A DNA stretch of 64,000 bases from NCBI GenBank assembly GCA_030263395.1, contig SZOW01000003.1, forward strand, positions 124,001-188,000, given 5' to 3'. Shown here one piece after another: positions 38,873-49,834 of this stretch. The notes under the pieces were generated by a model. That model was given only the letters and a program-made list of their open reading frames with translations. It was not told the DNA's origin and searched no databases. The position numbers and the translations under genes were made by a program. Position 1 is the stretch's first letter; each line of letters begins with the position of its first letter. The stretch is from QUBU01 sp014337915. Its GTDB lineage: Bacteria > Pseudomonadota > Gammaproteobacteria > Steroidobacterales > GCA-2729495.

Positions 38873-40279
38873 GTGACCGCAGCCCCAGCCCCGCCCGCAA
38901 CCGCCAGCACGACAGCAAGCGCCGCACCGGTGCCGTTCTCCACCCGGCTCGGCTGGGGCATCGGCTCGCTCGGGGTCGCCATCCTCTTCAACAGCTACGC
39001 GGTGCTGCTGCTGTTCTACCTGACCGACGTCGTCGGCATGAAGGTGCAGGTCGCCGGCCTGCTGCTCACCATCGCCAAGCTCTATAACGTGGTCTGCGAC
39101 GTGCCGATCGGCCTGCTGAGCGACCGTACCCACTCGCGCTGGGGCCGGCGCCGGCCATGGATGCTGGCCGGCTCCTTCCTCTGCGCGGCGGCCTTCATCG
39201 TCATGTTCAACGTGCCGCAGACCGGTACACCCGGGGATGCCGCCACCACCGCCTACGTGCTCGGCTCGCTGATCTTCTACGCCACCGCCTACAGCATGTT
39301 CAACGTGCCCTACATGGCCATGCCCGGGGAGATGTCCAACAGCTACCACGAGCGCACCGCGATCATGTCCTACCGCGTGGTGTTCATCCAGGTGGGTTAC
39401 CTGATCGGCGTCGGCCTCGCACCACGTGTCGCCAGACTGCTGGGCGGCGGTGCGCTGGGCTACGGCCGGGTCGGCTGGATCCTCGGTGTGGCGGCCGGCA
39501 TCGCCATGCTCGCCAGCTTCTTCGGCACCGCGCGGGCGCGGGCTACGGAGCGCGAGACCCGGCGCTACAGCGCGCGCGAGCAGTTCCTCAGCGCCATCGG
39601 CAACCGGCCGTTCCTGCTGCTCTCGGCCTTCAAGCTGCTGACGCTGTTTTCCGGCGCCACGGTCACCGCCACCCTGCTCTATTTCGTGAAAAACGTGCTG
39701 CGCCACGATGCCGGCATCATGCTCTGGTACAGCATCGGCCATGCCGGCGCCGCGCTGCTCAGCGTGCCGTTCTTCTGGGTCAAGCTCTCGGCGCGTATCG
39801 GCAAGCACCGCGCACTGATGGTGGCGACCCTGGGCTTCCTGCTGGTCGCGCTGTCCTGGCTGCTGGCCGAGCCCGGCGAGAGCGAGTGGGTGTTCACGCT
39901 GCGGGCCTTCGCGCTCGGCGCCTTCGCCGCCGGCAAGCTGCTGCTCGGCATGACGCTGCTACCCGACATCATGGAATACGACAGCCTGCGCACCGGGATG
40001 CGCCGCGAAGGCGTGTACTCCGGTGCCTACAGCCTGGTGGAGAAAAGCGCCTTCGCGCTGAGCCCGCTGGTGCTGTCGCTGATCCTCGCGCTGTTCGGCT
40101 ATCGCGAAAGCGTCAACAACGCCTTCGTCGAACAGTCCAGCGACGCGCTGTTCGGCATCTACCTCAACATCGCCATCGTGCCGGCCATCTGCAATGGCCT
40201 CGCCGCCCTGGTGCTGCTGCGCTGGAACCTCACCGAGGAGCGGCTGCAGGAACTGCGGCTGGCCGCTACGCGGGGCTGA
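38873..40279 (+). CDS. MFS transporter, GPH (glycoside-pentoside-hexuronide:cation symporter) type
   Basis: The 468-residue protein (GTG start) has twelve helices and GPH features. These include FSTRLGWGIGSLG at the start of TM1, LSDRTHSRWGRRRPWMLAG in the TM2-3 loop, and YSMFNVPYMAMPGEM followed by ERTAIMSYR near TM5. The family imports sugars or other organic solutes with H+ or Na+. No sugar genes lie beside it, and in non-saccharolytic bacteria such proteins sit in aromatic or steroid catabolic clusters. The operator palindrome immediately upstream suggests tight regulation. The 3' end overlaps the converging sulfotransferase gene by 14 bases. Confidence 0.88.
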   Translation: MTAAPAPPATASTTASAAPVPFSTRLGWGIGSLGVAILFNSYAVLLLFYLTDVVGMKVQVAGLLLTIAKLYNVVCDVPIGLLSDRTHSRWGRRRPWMLAGSFLCAAAFIVMFNVPQTGTPGDAATTAYVLGSLIFYATAYSMFNVPYMAMPGEMSNSYHERTAIMSYRVVFIQVGYLIGVGLAPRVARLLGGGALGYGRVGWILGVAAGIAMLASFFGTARARATERETRRYSAREQFLSAIGNRPFLLLSAFKLLTLFSGATVTATLLYFVKNVLRHDAGIMLWYSIGHAGAALLSVPFFWVKLSARIGKHRALMVATLGFLLVALSWLLAEPGESEWVFTLRAFALGAFAAGKLLLGMTLLPDIMEYDSLRTGMRREGVYSGAYSLVEKSAFALSPLVLSLILALFGYRESVNNAFVEQSSDALFGIYLNIAIVPAICNGLAALVLLRWNLTEERLQELRLAATRG

Positions 40280-41858
40280 GGTCGATGCCCGCGGCCTCCA
40301 GGATAGCCCGCGCCGGCGCGAGCGCATCCTCGTAGCGGCGCCAGCGGCCGACGCTGCGCCGGTTCAGCGGCTCGCGCACCTGCACGGCGCTGGCGGTAGC
40401 CACCGGTTCCGCATTGTCCTCGAAGCGCAGGCAGGCAGCATCCCAGCGCAGGCCGCAGAATTCGAGCAGGCGGCGGGTCTCGCCCTCCTGGTCCGCAACC
40501 AGTGCCTCGTAGGATAGTTCGTGCACGAAGCCCGGCGCGGCCTGGCGCCAGTGCGCGATCAGCCGGTCGAACAGCAGGTAGTAGCGCGCCGTGTCGCCGA
40601 GGTCGCCGGCGTAACCGTAGTAGGAAAAATTCAGCGCGAACAGCTGGCGGAAGTTGCTGAGACAGGTGTCCAGCGGATGCCGGCGCAGGCAGATCACGCG
40701 CGCCGCGGGCAGGGCCAGGCGGATGACGCCGACGTAGAGGAAGTTGAGCGGCATCTTGTCGACGAAACATGCAGCGCCTGGCGGCGCCGTCGCCGCCAGG
40801 TAGTCGCGGCCGATGGCGGCGAAGTCGGCGTCGCCCAGCCGGCGCAGGATGCCGGGGTCGAGCACCTCGCCTGAGCCGCCGCCCGCGGCCCGGTGCACCG
40901 CCAGCTGCAGGTTCTTCGATTCACCGACCGGAGCCACGTCGGGATGGCTGGAGAGGATGCGTTCCACCAGCGTGGTGCCGGTGCGTGGCATGCCCACCAC
41001 GAAGATCGGCTCCGCTGTCGGGGCAGCAGGCGCCGGCTGCGCCAGCCGCGCGACGCTGAATGCCTCCTGCACCGCCGCGAACAGTGCCTGGTCGCGCACA
41101 GCGTCGTAGGGCAACTCCCGCCGCTTGCGTGCCTTGCCGGCAGCGAGGTGGGCAAAGGCACTGGCGGCATCACCCAGGTCCTCGTACTCCTTCGCGAGCG
41201 CATGGCGCAGATGCAGTTCACCGTCGGTGTCGGGCCCCGCGTTGGCCAGCAGGCTCTCCAGTTGCGCGATGTGGTTCTGCCCGGCAGTCTGCCGGCGCAG
41301 CTCGGACCGTGCCGGATAGGCCTTCCAGAACCGCGGACTCAGCGCGATCGCCGCGTCGAAGGCCTGCCCGGCGGCGGTGAAATCCCCGGTGAAGCGCAGC
41401 GCGGCGCCGAGGTTGAACTGGTAGCCGGGATGGCGTGGGTCGAGCCGTACCGCGCCGGCGAAGGCCTGCGCGGCGCGAGCGTGGTCGTTGGCGTGGCTGA
41501 AGACCACGCCGATGGTGTCCAGCGTCAGCGCATCGGCGGGCTCCAGCGCCAGCGCCCGCCCGGCGGCGGCGGCCGCTTCGCCGACCCGCTGGAGCGCCAC
41601 CAGGCAGCGGCCCCGGTGGGCGTGGTAGGCGGCACAGCTGCCGTCGAGGCGGATGGCCGCGTCGATGAACTCCAGCGCGTTGGCGAAGCGCCCGCTGCCG
41701 GCGGCCACCATCCCCAGCAGGAAGTGTGCTTCGGCATCGCCGCGGTCGGCTGCGAGCAGGCGCAGGCAGCTGTCCTGCGCCCGGGCCAGGTCACCGCGCG
41801 CCAGCGCGGAGCGTGCCGCCTGGCGCAGTGCCCGGGAATCGGCCGGGGCGCCGGTCAT
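40266..41858 (-). CDS. TPR-repeat sulfotransferase
   Basis: The 530-residue protein has about five tetratricopeptide repeats (roughly 10-215, for example the AEAHFLLGMVAAGSGRFANAL and GYQFNLGAALRFTGDFTAAG helices in parts). A sulfotransferase domain (about 280-525) follows. The 5'-phosphosulfate loop is VVGMPRTGTTLVERILSSHP and the 3'-phosphate site is LRRHPLDTCLSNF. The domain order is common in proteobacterial proteins that sulfate unknown acceptors with PAPS. It lies 15 bases after the TonB receptor gene on the same strand, so the two may be co-expressed. Confidence 0.9.
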   Translation of the reverse strand: MTGAPADSRALRQAARSALARGDLARAQDSCLRLLAADRGDAEAHFLLGMVAAGSGRFANALEFIDAAIRLDGSCAAYHAHRGRCLVALQRVGEAAAAAGRALALEPADALTLDTIGVVFSHANDHARAAQAFAGAVRLDPRHPGYQFNLGAALRFTGDFTAAGQAFDAAIALSPRFWKAYPARSELRRQTAGQNHIAQLESLLANAGPDTDGELHLRHALAKEYEDLGDAASAFAHLAAGKARKRRELPYDAVRDQALFAAVQEAFSVARLAQPAPAAPTAEPIFVVGMPRTGTTLVERILSSHPDVAPVGESKNLQLAVHRAAGGGSGEVLDPGILRRLGDADFAAIGRDYLAATAPPGAACFVDKMPLNFLYVGVIRLALPAARVICLRRHPLDTCLSNFRQLFALNFSYYGYAGDLGDTARYYLLFDRLIAHWRQAAPGFVHELSYEALVADQEGETRRLLEFCGLRWDAACLRFEDNAEPVATASAVQVREPLNRRSVGRWRRYEDALAPARAILEAAGIDLSPA

Positions 41859-41873
41859 GCACCACCCCGGCGT

Positions 41874-44270
41874 TCAGTCCATGCGGAAGCGGTAGCGGAA
41901 GCGCAGCCCGACCTCGCGCGGCCGCAGCACGTCCTGGTGGTAGCGCCGCAGGGCGAAGCCGCCGACATCGCGGATGTAGCTGCGGTCCTGGCGCACGCCG
42001 GTGACCGCGAACTTGTCGGTGAGGTTGTCGGCATACAGGGTGGCTTCCCAGGCCTCGTCACCAAGGGACAGCGACGCATTGTGGACCGTGAAGCCGCCGA
42101 TGTCCTCGCCATTGTTGCGCAGGCCCACCTTGGAATAGATGTCACTCTGCGCCGTGAGGCCGTAGTCGGCGGTGATGCGCCGGCCACTGGCGATGGCGGT
42201 CGTGTAGCGCAGGCCGAAGGCGCCCTTGTGCTCGGGCGTGCCGGCCAGGCGGTCGCCGTCCCTGCCATCGGCCACGCCATCGACCACGCCCGGGGCATCC
42301 TCGGTGAGCTCGGCGTCGGCCCAGGCGTAGCTGCCGCGGAGCGACCAGTGCTCGTCGAGCATGTATTCGGTGGACAGCTCGACACCGACGCTGCGGGCCT
42401 TGCCGCCATTGCCGGTGATCGGCAGCCCGCCGATGGCCGAGGTGCTGGCGATCTGGATGTCCTGCCAGTCGATCCAGAACAGCGCGCCGTTGACGATCAG
42501 CCGCCGGTCCAGCCAGGCGCTGTGCGCGCCGAGCTCGTAGTTGCGCGTGGTGTCCGGCTTGATCAGCACCTCGTCCGGCGCCAGGCAGAAAGTCTGGCCG
42601 GGAGGTACCGGGTCCGGGCAGGGCGGGCCGGAATTCACACCGCCGATGCGGTAACCCTCGCTGTAGGTTGCATAGGCCGTGAGGTCGGCGCTCAGGTCCA
42701 CGGAGGTGTTGAGCTTGAAGATGAAGTCGCTGTCACTGACCTTGTTCGGGTCGCAGGAGAAGGCATAGCCGCTGGAAAGTCCATTCACCAGCGGGAAGTC
42801 CGTGCAGATCTGCACCTTCTCCTCGTAGTCGAAGTAGCGGGCGCCCGCTGTCAGCTGCCAGGCGTCGGTGAAGTGGTAGCCGATCTCGCCGAAGATGGCC
42901 TTCTCTTCCAGGTCATCGTCGGTCAGCTGCACATACTCGCGGTTGTCCGGCCGGTCGATGCCCGCGTACGCGGGATAGCCCGGGGTGAACTCCTCGCTCT
43001 TCGCGTCGGTGTCGAAGTTGTTGTAGAACAGCCCGGCGATCCAGTTCCAGCGGCTGTCGTTGTCCGACACCAGGCGGATCTCCTGGTTGAAGCGGTTCTC
43101 GTCGGCCTGGTCCAGGGTGTAGGCAGAGAACGCCGGGAAGCCCTCGTAGCCATACTCGAAGTTGAGCAGCAGGTCGGTCTGGTCGCGCTGGCCATCCTCG
43201 TGGAACATCGAGTATCCCGTCGCCGAAGTCAGTTTCGCGTGCCCCAGCAGTGGCAGGTCGAGATCCGCCACGTTGACCTCCAGGCTGACGAGGTGGTTCT
43301 GCCGCTCGTTGGGTTCCAGGTAACGGTAGGCGGAGACATAGTTGCCGGTGCCGAAGGCGGCGACGTGGTTCATCTGCCGGCCGCCGATGTCGCTGTCCTG
43401 GTAGTAGTAGCCCAGCGTGGCGTCGATGTTCGCCGCCGGCGTCCACTGCAGCAGCGAGCGGGCGTACAGCGTGTGCTCGGAGTTGGCATCCTCCTTGCGG
43501 CTGAGATTTGCGGCCACATCCGCCGGGTTGCCGAGATCCGGCTGCGGATTGGAGACACCGGGCACCGTCACCAGGTAGTCATAGTCGATGAACCCGGGAT
43601 CGCTGACGCTGCCCACCAGCACGCGCCAGGCCAGCTGCTCGCTCAGCGGCAGGTTCATCACCACCTCGCCATCGAAACCCAGCCCATCGCTGTGGCCGAG
43701 GGCGTAGGCCTGGCCTTCGACATCGACGGTGAAGGCATCGGTCCGCGGCCGCTGCGGGATGTAGCGCACCGCGCCACCCAGCGTGCTGGCGCCGTAGAGC
43801 GTGCCCTGGGGCCCGAGCAGCACCTCGACCCGGTCGAGGTCCTTGAGCTTCAGGTCCAGGTACAGTGGTATCTCGCCGATGTAGGTGCCGACGACATTGC
43901 CGCTGGTGTTATTCAGCAGTTCGGTGCCGTTCAGCGAATCGGTGTTCAGGCCGCGCACCGTCATGACGTTGCCGGCGCGCGGTCCCTGGTCGATGACGGT
44001 GAGCCCCGGCACCACGCGGCCGAGGTCGGCGAGATCGTTCAGCCGCTGTTCCTCGAGCTGCTGGCTGCCGATGGCGGCGATGTTGTAGGGGATTTCCTGG
44101 ATGGAGGTCGCGCGCCGCGAGGCGGTGACGATGATCTCCGGAATGCCCGCGTCGGCTGCGGTGGCGCCGGGCGGCACCAGGCTCGCCGCGCCGAACGTCG
44201 CGGCGACGGCGGCAGTCAGCGGATGAATACGCAAGGCGGGCCGCAGTGGCCGCCGGCGGCAATGAACCAT
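41874..44270 (-). CDS. TonB-dependent outer-membrane receptor
   Basis: The 798-residue precursor has a signal peptide cleaved near PGATAA (about residue 39), a TonB-box-like EIIVTASRR, and a plug domain (VPGLTVIDQGPRAGNVMTVRGLN, in parts). A 22-strand barrel ends in the terminal aromatic strand FRYRFRMD. The sequence, with a VEVLLGPQGTLYGASTLGGAVRYI block, is of the type often linked to uptake of carbohydrates or complex organics rather than siderophores. No siderophore or B12 genes adjoin. The 72-base leader on the minus strand contains two small G/C stems but no riboswitch I can recognise. Confidence 0.9.
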   Translation of the reverse strand: MVHCRRRPLRPALRIHPLTAAVAATFGAASLVPPGATAADAGIPEIIVTASRRATSIQEIPYNIAAIGSQQLEEQRLNDLADLGRVVPGLTVIDQGPRAGNVMTVRGLNTDSLNGTELLNNTSGNVVGTYIGEIPLYLDLKLKDLDRVEVLLGPQGTLYGASTLGGAVRYIPQRPRTDAFTVDVEGQAYALGHSDGLGFDGEVVMNLPLSEQLAWRVLVGSVSDPGFIDYDYLVTVPGVSNPQPDLGNPADVAANLSRKEDANSEHTLYARSLLQWTPAANIDATLGYYYQDSDIGGRQMNHVAAFGTGNYVSAYRYLEPNERQNHLVSLEVNVADLDLPLLGHAKLTSATGYSMFHEDGQRDQTDLLLNFEYGYEGFPAFSAYTLDQADENRFNQEIRLVSDNDSRWNWIAGLFYNNFDTDAKSEEFTPGYPAYAGIDRPDNREYVQLTDDDLEEKAIFGEIGYHFTDAWQLTAGARYFDYEEKVQICTDFPLVNGLSSGYAFSCDPNKVSDSDFIFKLNTSVDLSADLTAYATYSEGYRIGGVNSGPPCPDPVPPGQTFCLAPDEVLIKPDTTRNYELGAHSAWLDRRLIVNGALFWIDWQDIQIASTSAIGGLPITGNGGKARSVGVELSTEYMLDEHWSLRGSYAWADAELTEDAPGVVDGVADGRDGDRLAGTPEHKGAFGLRYTTAIASGRRITADYGLTAQSDIYSKVGLRNNGEDIGGFTVHNASLSLGDEAWEATLYADNLTDKFAVTGVRQDRSYIRDVGGFALRRYHQDVLRPREVGLRFRYRFRMD

Positions 44271-44342
44271 TTACAACTCCCCGAGCCCCTATCCCTGGGG
44301 GGCAACGCTGGGACGACATAATCAGTCGCCCCTTCATGGGGA

Positions 44343-45521
44343 TCATAGGAACGGATTCACATTTCCCGCGCTGTGGGATCCGGCAACGGGGGCCCGCGGC
44401 CAGCCCCACAGGGCCAGCACGATGCCGCCCATGCCCAGCAGCAGCACCGCCAGCCGCGCCAGGCTACCGAGCAACGGCAGGCCACCGACCAGGGCGAGCA
44501 GCAACAGCACCAGCAGCAGCGCGAGCAGGCGGCGCCCGGCGCTGGCCGGCTGGCCGGGCCGCAGCACTTCCAGGGCGCGATCGCCGAGGTACAACGCACC
44601 CACCACATAGGCGCCGATCAGCATGGCGAGATAGACCAGCACCAGGATCAGCGCCAGCGGCAGGCCCACCAGGGTGATGGCCAGCGCCACGGCCAGGAAC
44701 GGCACGCCGGCCAGCACCGCCAGCCCGACCACCATGCCGAACCAGGGTCTTGCGCCCAGTGCCGCAGTCGTGCGGCGCGAAAAGCCGGCGAAGGCATAGG
44801 CGAGCAGCAGGCCGAGCGCCAGCAGGCCCGCGAACCAGAACCAGCCGGCACCGCGCGCGGCGCTGGCACCGCCCCAGTCATCCGCCGCGGCAGCAGTGCG
44901 ATCCTCGTCGCGGCTGATGCCCTCCCCGACTTCCAGGTCTTCCGGCAGCTGGACCGGGCTCGTGGTCCGGTAGCGCAGCGCACCGCCGATGCGCGTGCCG
45001 GGCAGCACCGTCAGGCGCTCGGCGTAGACCCGCACGTCGCCATAGACGATGCCGCCGATGGTGACGTCGCCGCCGGCCACGGTCAGGTAATGGCCGAACT
45101 CGCCCTCGGCATCGACGCTGCCACCGGCGATGGCCACGCCCCCGGCGATGCTCGACTCGGGCGTGATCCGCACCCGGCCACCGGCCAGGCGGGCATTGCC
45201 CTGCACCAGCGCATCCACCTCGACCTGCCCCGCGACCGCGTAGAGATCCTGGCCCACCGTGGCGCGCACCGCCACCTGGCCGCCGGCGAGGCTGGCATCG
45301 CCGGAAATGGAGGCGTTGCTCTCCACCGTGGCGCCGGCGAGCAGCGCATCGCCGCCGACGGTCTGTTCCAGGCGCACGCTGCCGCCGGCCTGGAAGTAAT
45401 CGTCCTCGATCGCGAGGCCGCCCAGGTCGCCGGCCGCCAGCGCCGGCGTGGAGCAGCCACCCGCCAGGCAGAGCAGCGGCCCCAGCAGCCGGCGGCCGGT
45501 GATCAGGGCTGTGCTGCGCAT
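44343..45521 (-). CDS. Polymer-forming (bactofilin-like) membrane protein
   Basis: This 392-residue protein has a signal or lipoprotein-like start (LLCLAGGCSTPALA). It is followed by a right-handed repeat region (about 40-195) of short beta-rungs such as VGGDALLAGATVESNASISGDASLAGG (in parts), as in polymer-forming cytoskeletal domains. Four or five hydrophobic helices follow (about 225-385). The start was set at ATG 45521 because an AAGGAG ribosome site lies exactly six bases upstream. A longer in-frame ATG at 45539 would place that site inside the gene. Function is probably envelope organisation; the periplasmic repeat face is inference. Confidence 0.75.
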   Translation of the reverse strand: MRSTALITGRRLLGPLLCLAGGCSTPALAAGDLGGLAIEDDYFQAGGSVRLEQTVGGDALLAGATVESNASISGDASLAGGQVAVRATVGQDLYAVAGQVEVDALVQGNARLAGGRVRITPESSIAGGVAIAGGSVDAEGEFGHYLTVAGGDVTIGGIVYGDVRVYAERLTVLPGTRIGGALRYRTTSPVQLPEDLEVGEGISRDEDRTAAAADDWGGASAARGAGWFWFAGLLALGLLLAYAFAGFSRRTTAALGARPWFGMVVGLAVLAGVPFLAVALAITLVGLPLALILVLVYLAMLIGAYVVGALYLGDRALEVLRPGQPASAGRRLLALLLVLLLLALVGGLPLLGSLARLAVLLLGMGGIVLALWGWPRAPVAGSHSAGNVNPFL

Positions 45522-45547
45522 CGACTGCTCCTTCGGCATGTCGCCAC

Positions 45548-46657
<1,110 letters not shown>

Positions 46658-46697
46658 CGGCTCGCTCCTGCTCCGTGAATCCCGGAGTATAGGCGAG

Positions 46698-46726
46698 CCG
46701 CGCCGGGCCGTGAGGGCCCGGCGCGG
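46698..46726. terminator. 12-bp hairpin after the RhlE-type helicase gene
   Basis: CCGCGCCGGGCC (46698-46709) pairs perfectly with GGCCCGGCGCGG (46715-46726) around a GTGAG loop. It begins seven bases past the helicase stop on the minus strand and just upstream of the frmA promoter region, so a terminator role is likely. There is no T-run, so it may need Rho or act as a 3' stem. Confidence 0.55.
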
Positions 46727-46733
46727 AGTCGGG

Positions 46734-48050
<1,317 letters not shown>

Positions 48051-48260
48051 TGAAAAGTTCCTGGAAAAATACGCAAGCCGCCCGGTCCGGGGCCGCGCAG
48101 GCGCGGTCCGGTGCGGTCACGAGCGGGAAATCAGTTACCGGAGTGCGTCAGGGAAATCGCGACGGACTGCGAGCCGGGGCGGCGCTGACCGCGCACGTGC
48201 CCGAACGGCGGGGCGCACTGTAACCGGGATCGGCCGCCACGTCCACCCCAGGGAGATAAG

Positions 48261-48372
48261 GAGATAGGGGGAGATAGGGGGACAGTTTACTCAACTCGGC
48301 TATGCACGCCCCGTACTCCGACAGCCTATAGAGCCGAGTTGAGTAAACTGTCCCCCTATCTCCCCCTATCTC
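48261..48372. repeat. 41-bp perfect inverted repeat element (REPIN-like)
   Basis: The left arm (48261-48301) and right arm (48332-48372) are perfect reverse complements over 41 bases, separated by a 30-base loop. Each arm has a tandem GAGATAGGGG decamer followed by GACAGTTTACTCAACTCGGC. The element is AT-richer than its neighbours, and its right end runs into the stop codon of the aldehyde dehydrogenase gene. It resembles RAYT-mobilised REP/REPIN pairs; no transposase is nearby. The rest of the gap (48051-48260) holds only the helicase leader and no gene. Confidence 0.8.
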
Positions 48373-49801
48373 AGATGCGGGCCGGGACGCCGCGCTGGGC
48401 GAGCAGTGCCTTCTTGCGGAAGAAGCGCAGCAGCCCGGCGTCGCCGTGGCGGGAGCCGCCGATGCCCGAGTAGCCGAAGGAGTTCTTCTCCGCCTCGTAG
48501 GTCTCGCGGGTCAGGCCGGCATCGTTGAGGCTCATGCCGCCAGCATTGATGCGCTCGGCCACGGCGCGCGCCTCCTCCAGCGTACCGGCGAATACCGCGC
48601 CCGAGAGCCCGTAGATGCTGTCGTTGGCGAGCGCCACGGCCTCGTCGACGTTGCGGAACTTCATCACCGGCGTCACCGGGCCGAAGGTCTCCTCGGTCAT
48701 CAGCGTCATGCCGTGGTCGACCCCGGTCACCACCGTGGCCGGCACGTAGCGGCCACCGCCCAGCGACAGGCTCTTGCCGCCGCAGCGAATGACGGCGCCC
48801 TTCGCCACCGCGTCATCGAGCTGCGCGTCGATGATGTCGGCCTGGCGGTCGAAGATCATCGGGCCGACCTGGCCATCGTTGATGTCCGGGTAGTTGAGGC
48901 GGATGCGCTTCGATTTCTCCACCAGCAGCTCGACCAGGCGGTCGTGTATCGACTCATGCGCGTAGATGCGCTCCACCGCCAGGCAGGCCTGGCCGCTGGC
49001 GAGGCAGGAGGAACGCAGGATGCCATCGCTCGCCTGCTCGAGGTTGGCCGAGGCCAGCACCACCACCGGATCCTTGCCACCGAGCTCGAGGAACGCAGGG
49101 ATGAAATGACTGGCGGCGGCCACCGCCACCTTGCGGCCGGTGGCCACGCTGCCGGTGAAGCAGACCACGTCGACGTTGGCGACCAGCGCCGCACCGGTCT
49201 CGCGACCGCCGGCGATGATGTCGAACACCCGGGCCAGTTCCGGCACCGAGCGGATGATGGCGCGCAGCGGCGGGGCGAAGCGCGGTGTCACCTCGCTCGG
49301 CTTCACCAGCACCGCGCAGCCGGCCAGCAGCGCCGGCACCGAGTCGATCAGCGACAGCGCCATCGGGAAGTTCCACGGGCTGATCACCCCGACCAGCGGG
49401 TAAGGCACCAGCTGGTGGGCCACGCGCAGCGTCGGCATGATCTTCGAGTCGAACTCCACCGTCGTGACGATGGCCGGCGCACGCTCACACCAGCGACGGA
49501 TGTTGCGTGCCGCGGAGACGATCTCGCCCGCGGCCACCGACACGCGGCCGGTATCGATGCTCAGCGCCTGCACCAGCGGCTCGCGCTGCGCCTCGAGCGC
49601 GTCGGCGAAGCGGCGCATGACGGCAATGCGCGCCGCGAGGCCGGCCTCGCGCCAGGCCATCTGCTCCTGGCGCAGCGCCTGGCAGCGCGCGGCGAGTTCG
49701 CTGTCCGTGGGCGGCGTGAATTCGTAGTCATCCTTGCCGCTGCGCGGATTGCGCACGGCGATGGCCGGTGAAACTGTGCTGACTGGCTGGCTGGCTTGCA
49801 T
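48371..49801 (-). CDS. Aldehyde dehydrogenase (coniferyl/succinate-semialdehyde-type)
   Basis: The 476-residue enzyme has SPWNFP (141-146), the general base Glu239 (LELGGKDP) and nucleophile Cys273 (ASGQACLAVERI), so it is catalytically complete. The short N-terminus and the VPYPLVGVISPWNFP stretch resemble coniferyl-aldehyde/long-chain ALDH subfamilies; succinate semialdehyde is another option. It is the last gene of a minus-strand run that begins with the molybdenum hydroxylase at 54542. The dehydratase-family gene lies 33 bases upstream. It may oxidise an aldehyde intermediate in that pathway. Confidence 0.9.
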   Translation of the reverse strand: MQASQPVSTVSPAIAVRNPRSGKDDYEFTPPTDSELAARCQALRQEQMAWREAGLAARIAVMRRFADALEAQREPLVQALSIDTGRVSVAAGEIVSAARNIRRWCERAPAIVTTVEFDSKIMPTLRVAHQLVPYPLVGVISPWNFPMALSLIDSVPALLAGCAVLVKPSEVTPRFAPPLRAIIRSVPELARVFDIIAGGRETGAALVANVDVVCFTGSVATGRKVAVAAASHFIPAFLELGGKDPVVVLASANLEQASDGILRSSCLASGQACLAVERIYAHESIHDRLVELLVEKSKRIRLNYPDINDGQVGPMIFDRQADIIDAQLDDAVAKGAVIRCGGKSLSLGGGRYVPATVVTGVDHGMTLMTEETFGPVTPVMKFRNVDEAVALANDSIYGLSGAVFAGTLEEARAVAERINAGGMSLNDAGLTRETYEAEKNSFGYSGIGGSRHGDAGLLRFFRKKALLAQRGVPARI

Positions 49802-49834
49802 GGCGTTCTGGCGACGGCTGTCGCTCCCTTGTTG

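Noticed and set aside
40893..44321. Plus-strand open frame of 1142 codons opposite the sulfotransferase and TonB receptor genes
   Set aside because: It spans two clear minus-strand genes and their intergenic gap, and its translation shows no signal, motif or hydrophobic pattern.
44271..44342. Possible cobalamin or other riboswitch before the TonB receptor gene
   Set aside because: Only two short G/C stems fit in 72 bases; the B12-box and other conserved cores are absent.
46686..46691. TATACT box as a firm frmA promoter
   Set aside because: No matching -35 at the right spacing; that position falls in the hairpin of the upstream gene, so it is mentioned only as a possibility.
48261..48372. 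Inverted repeat as an insertion sequence
   Set aside because: There is no room for a transposase and no target-site duplication is evident.
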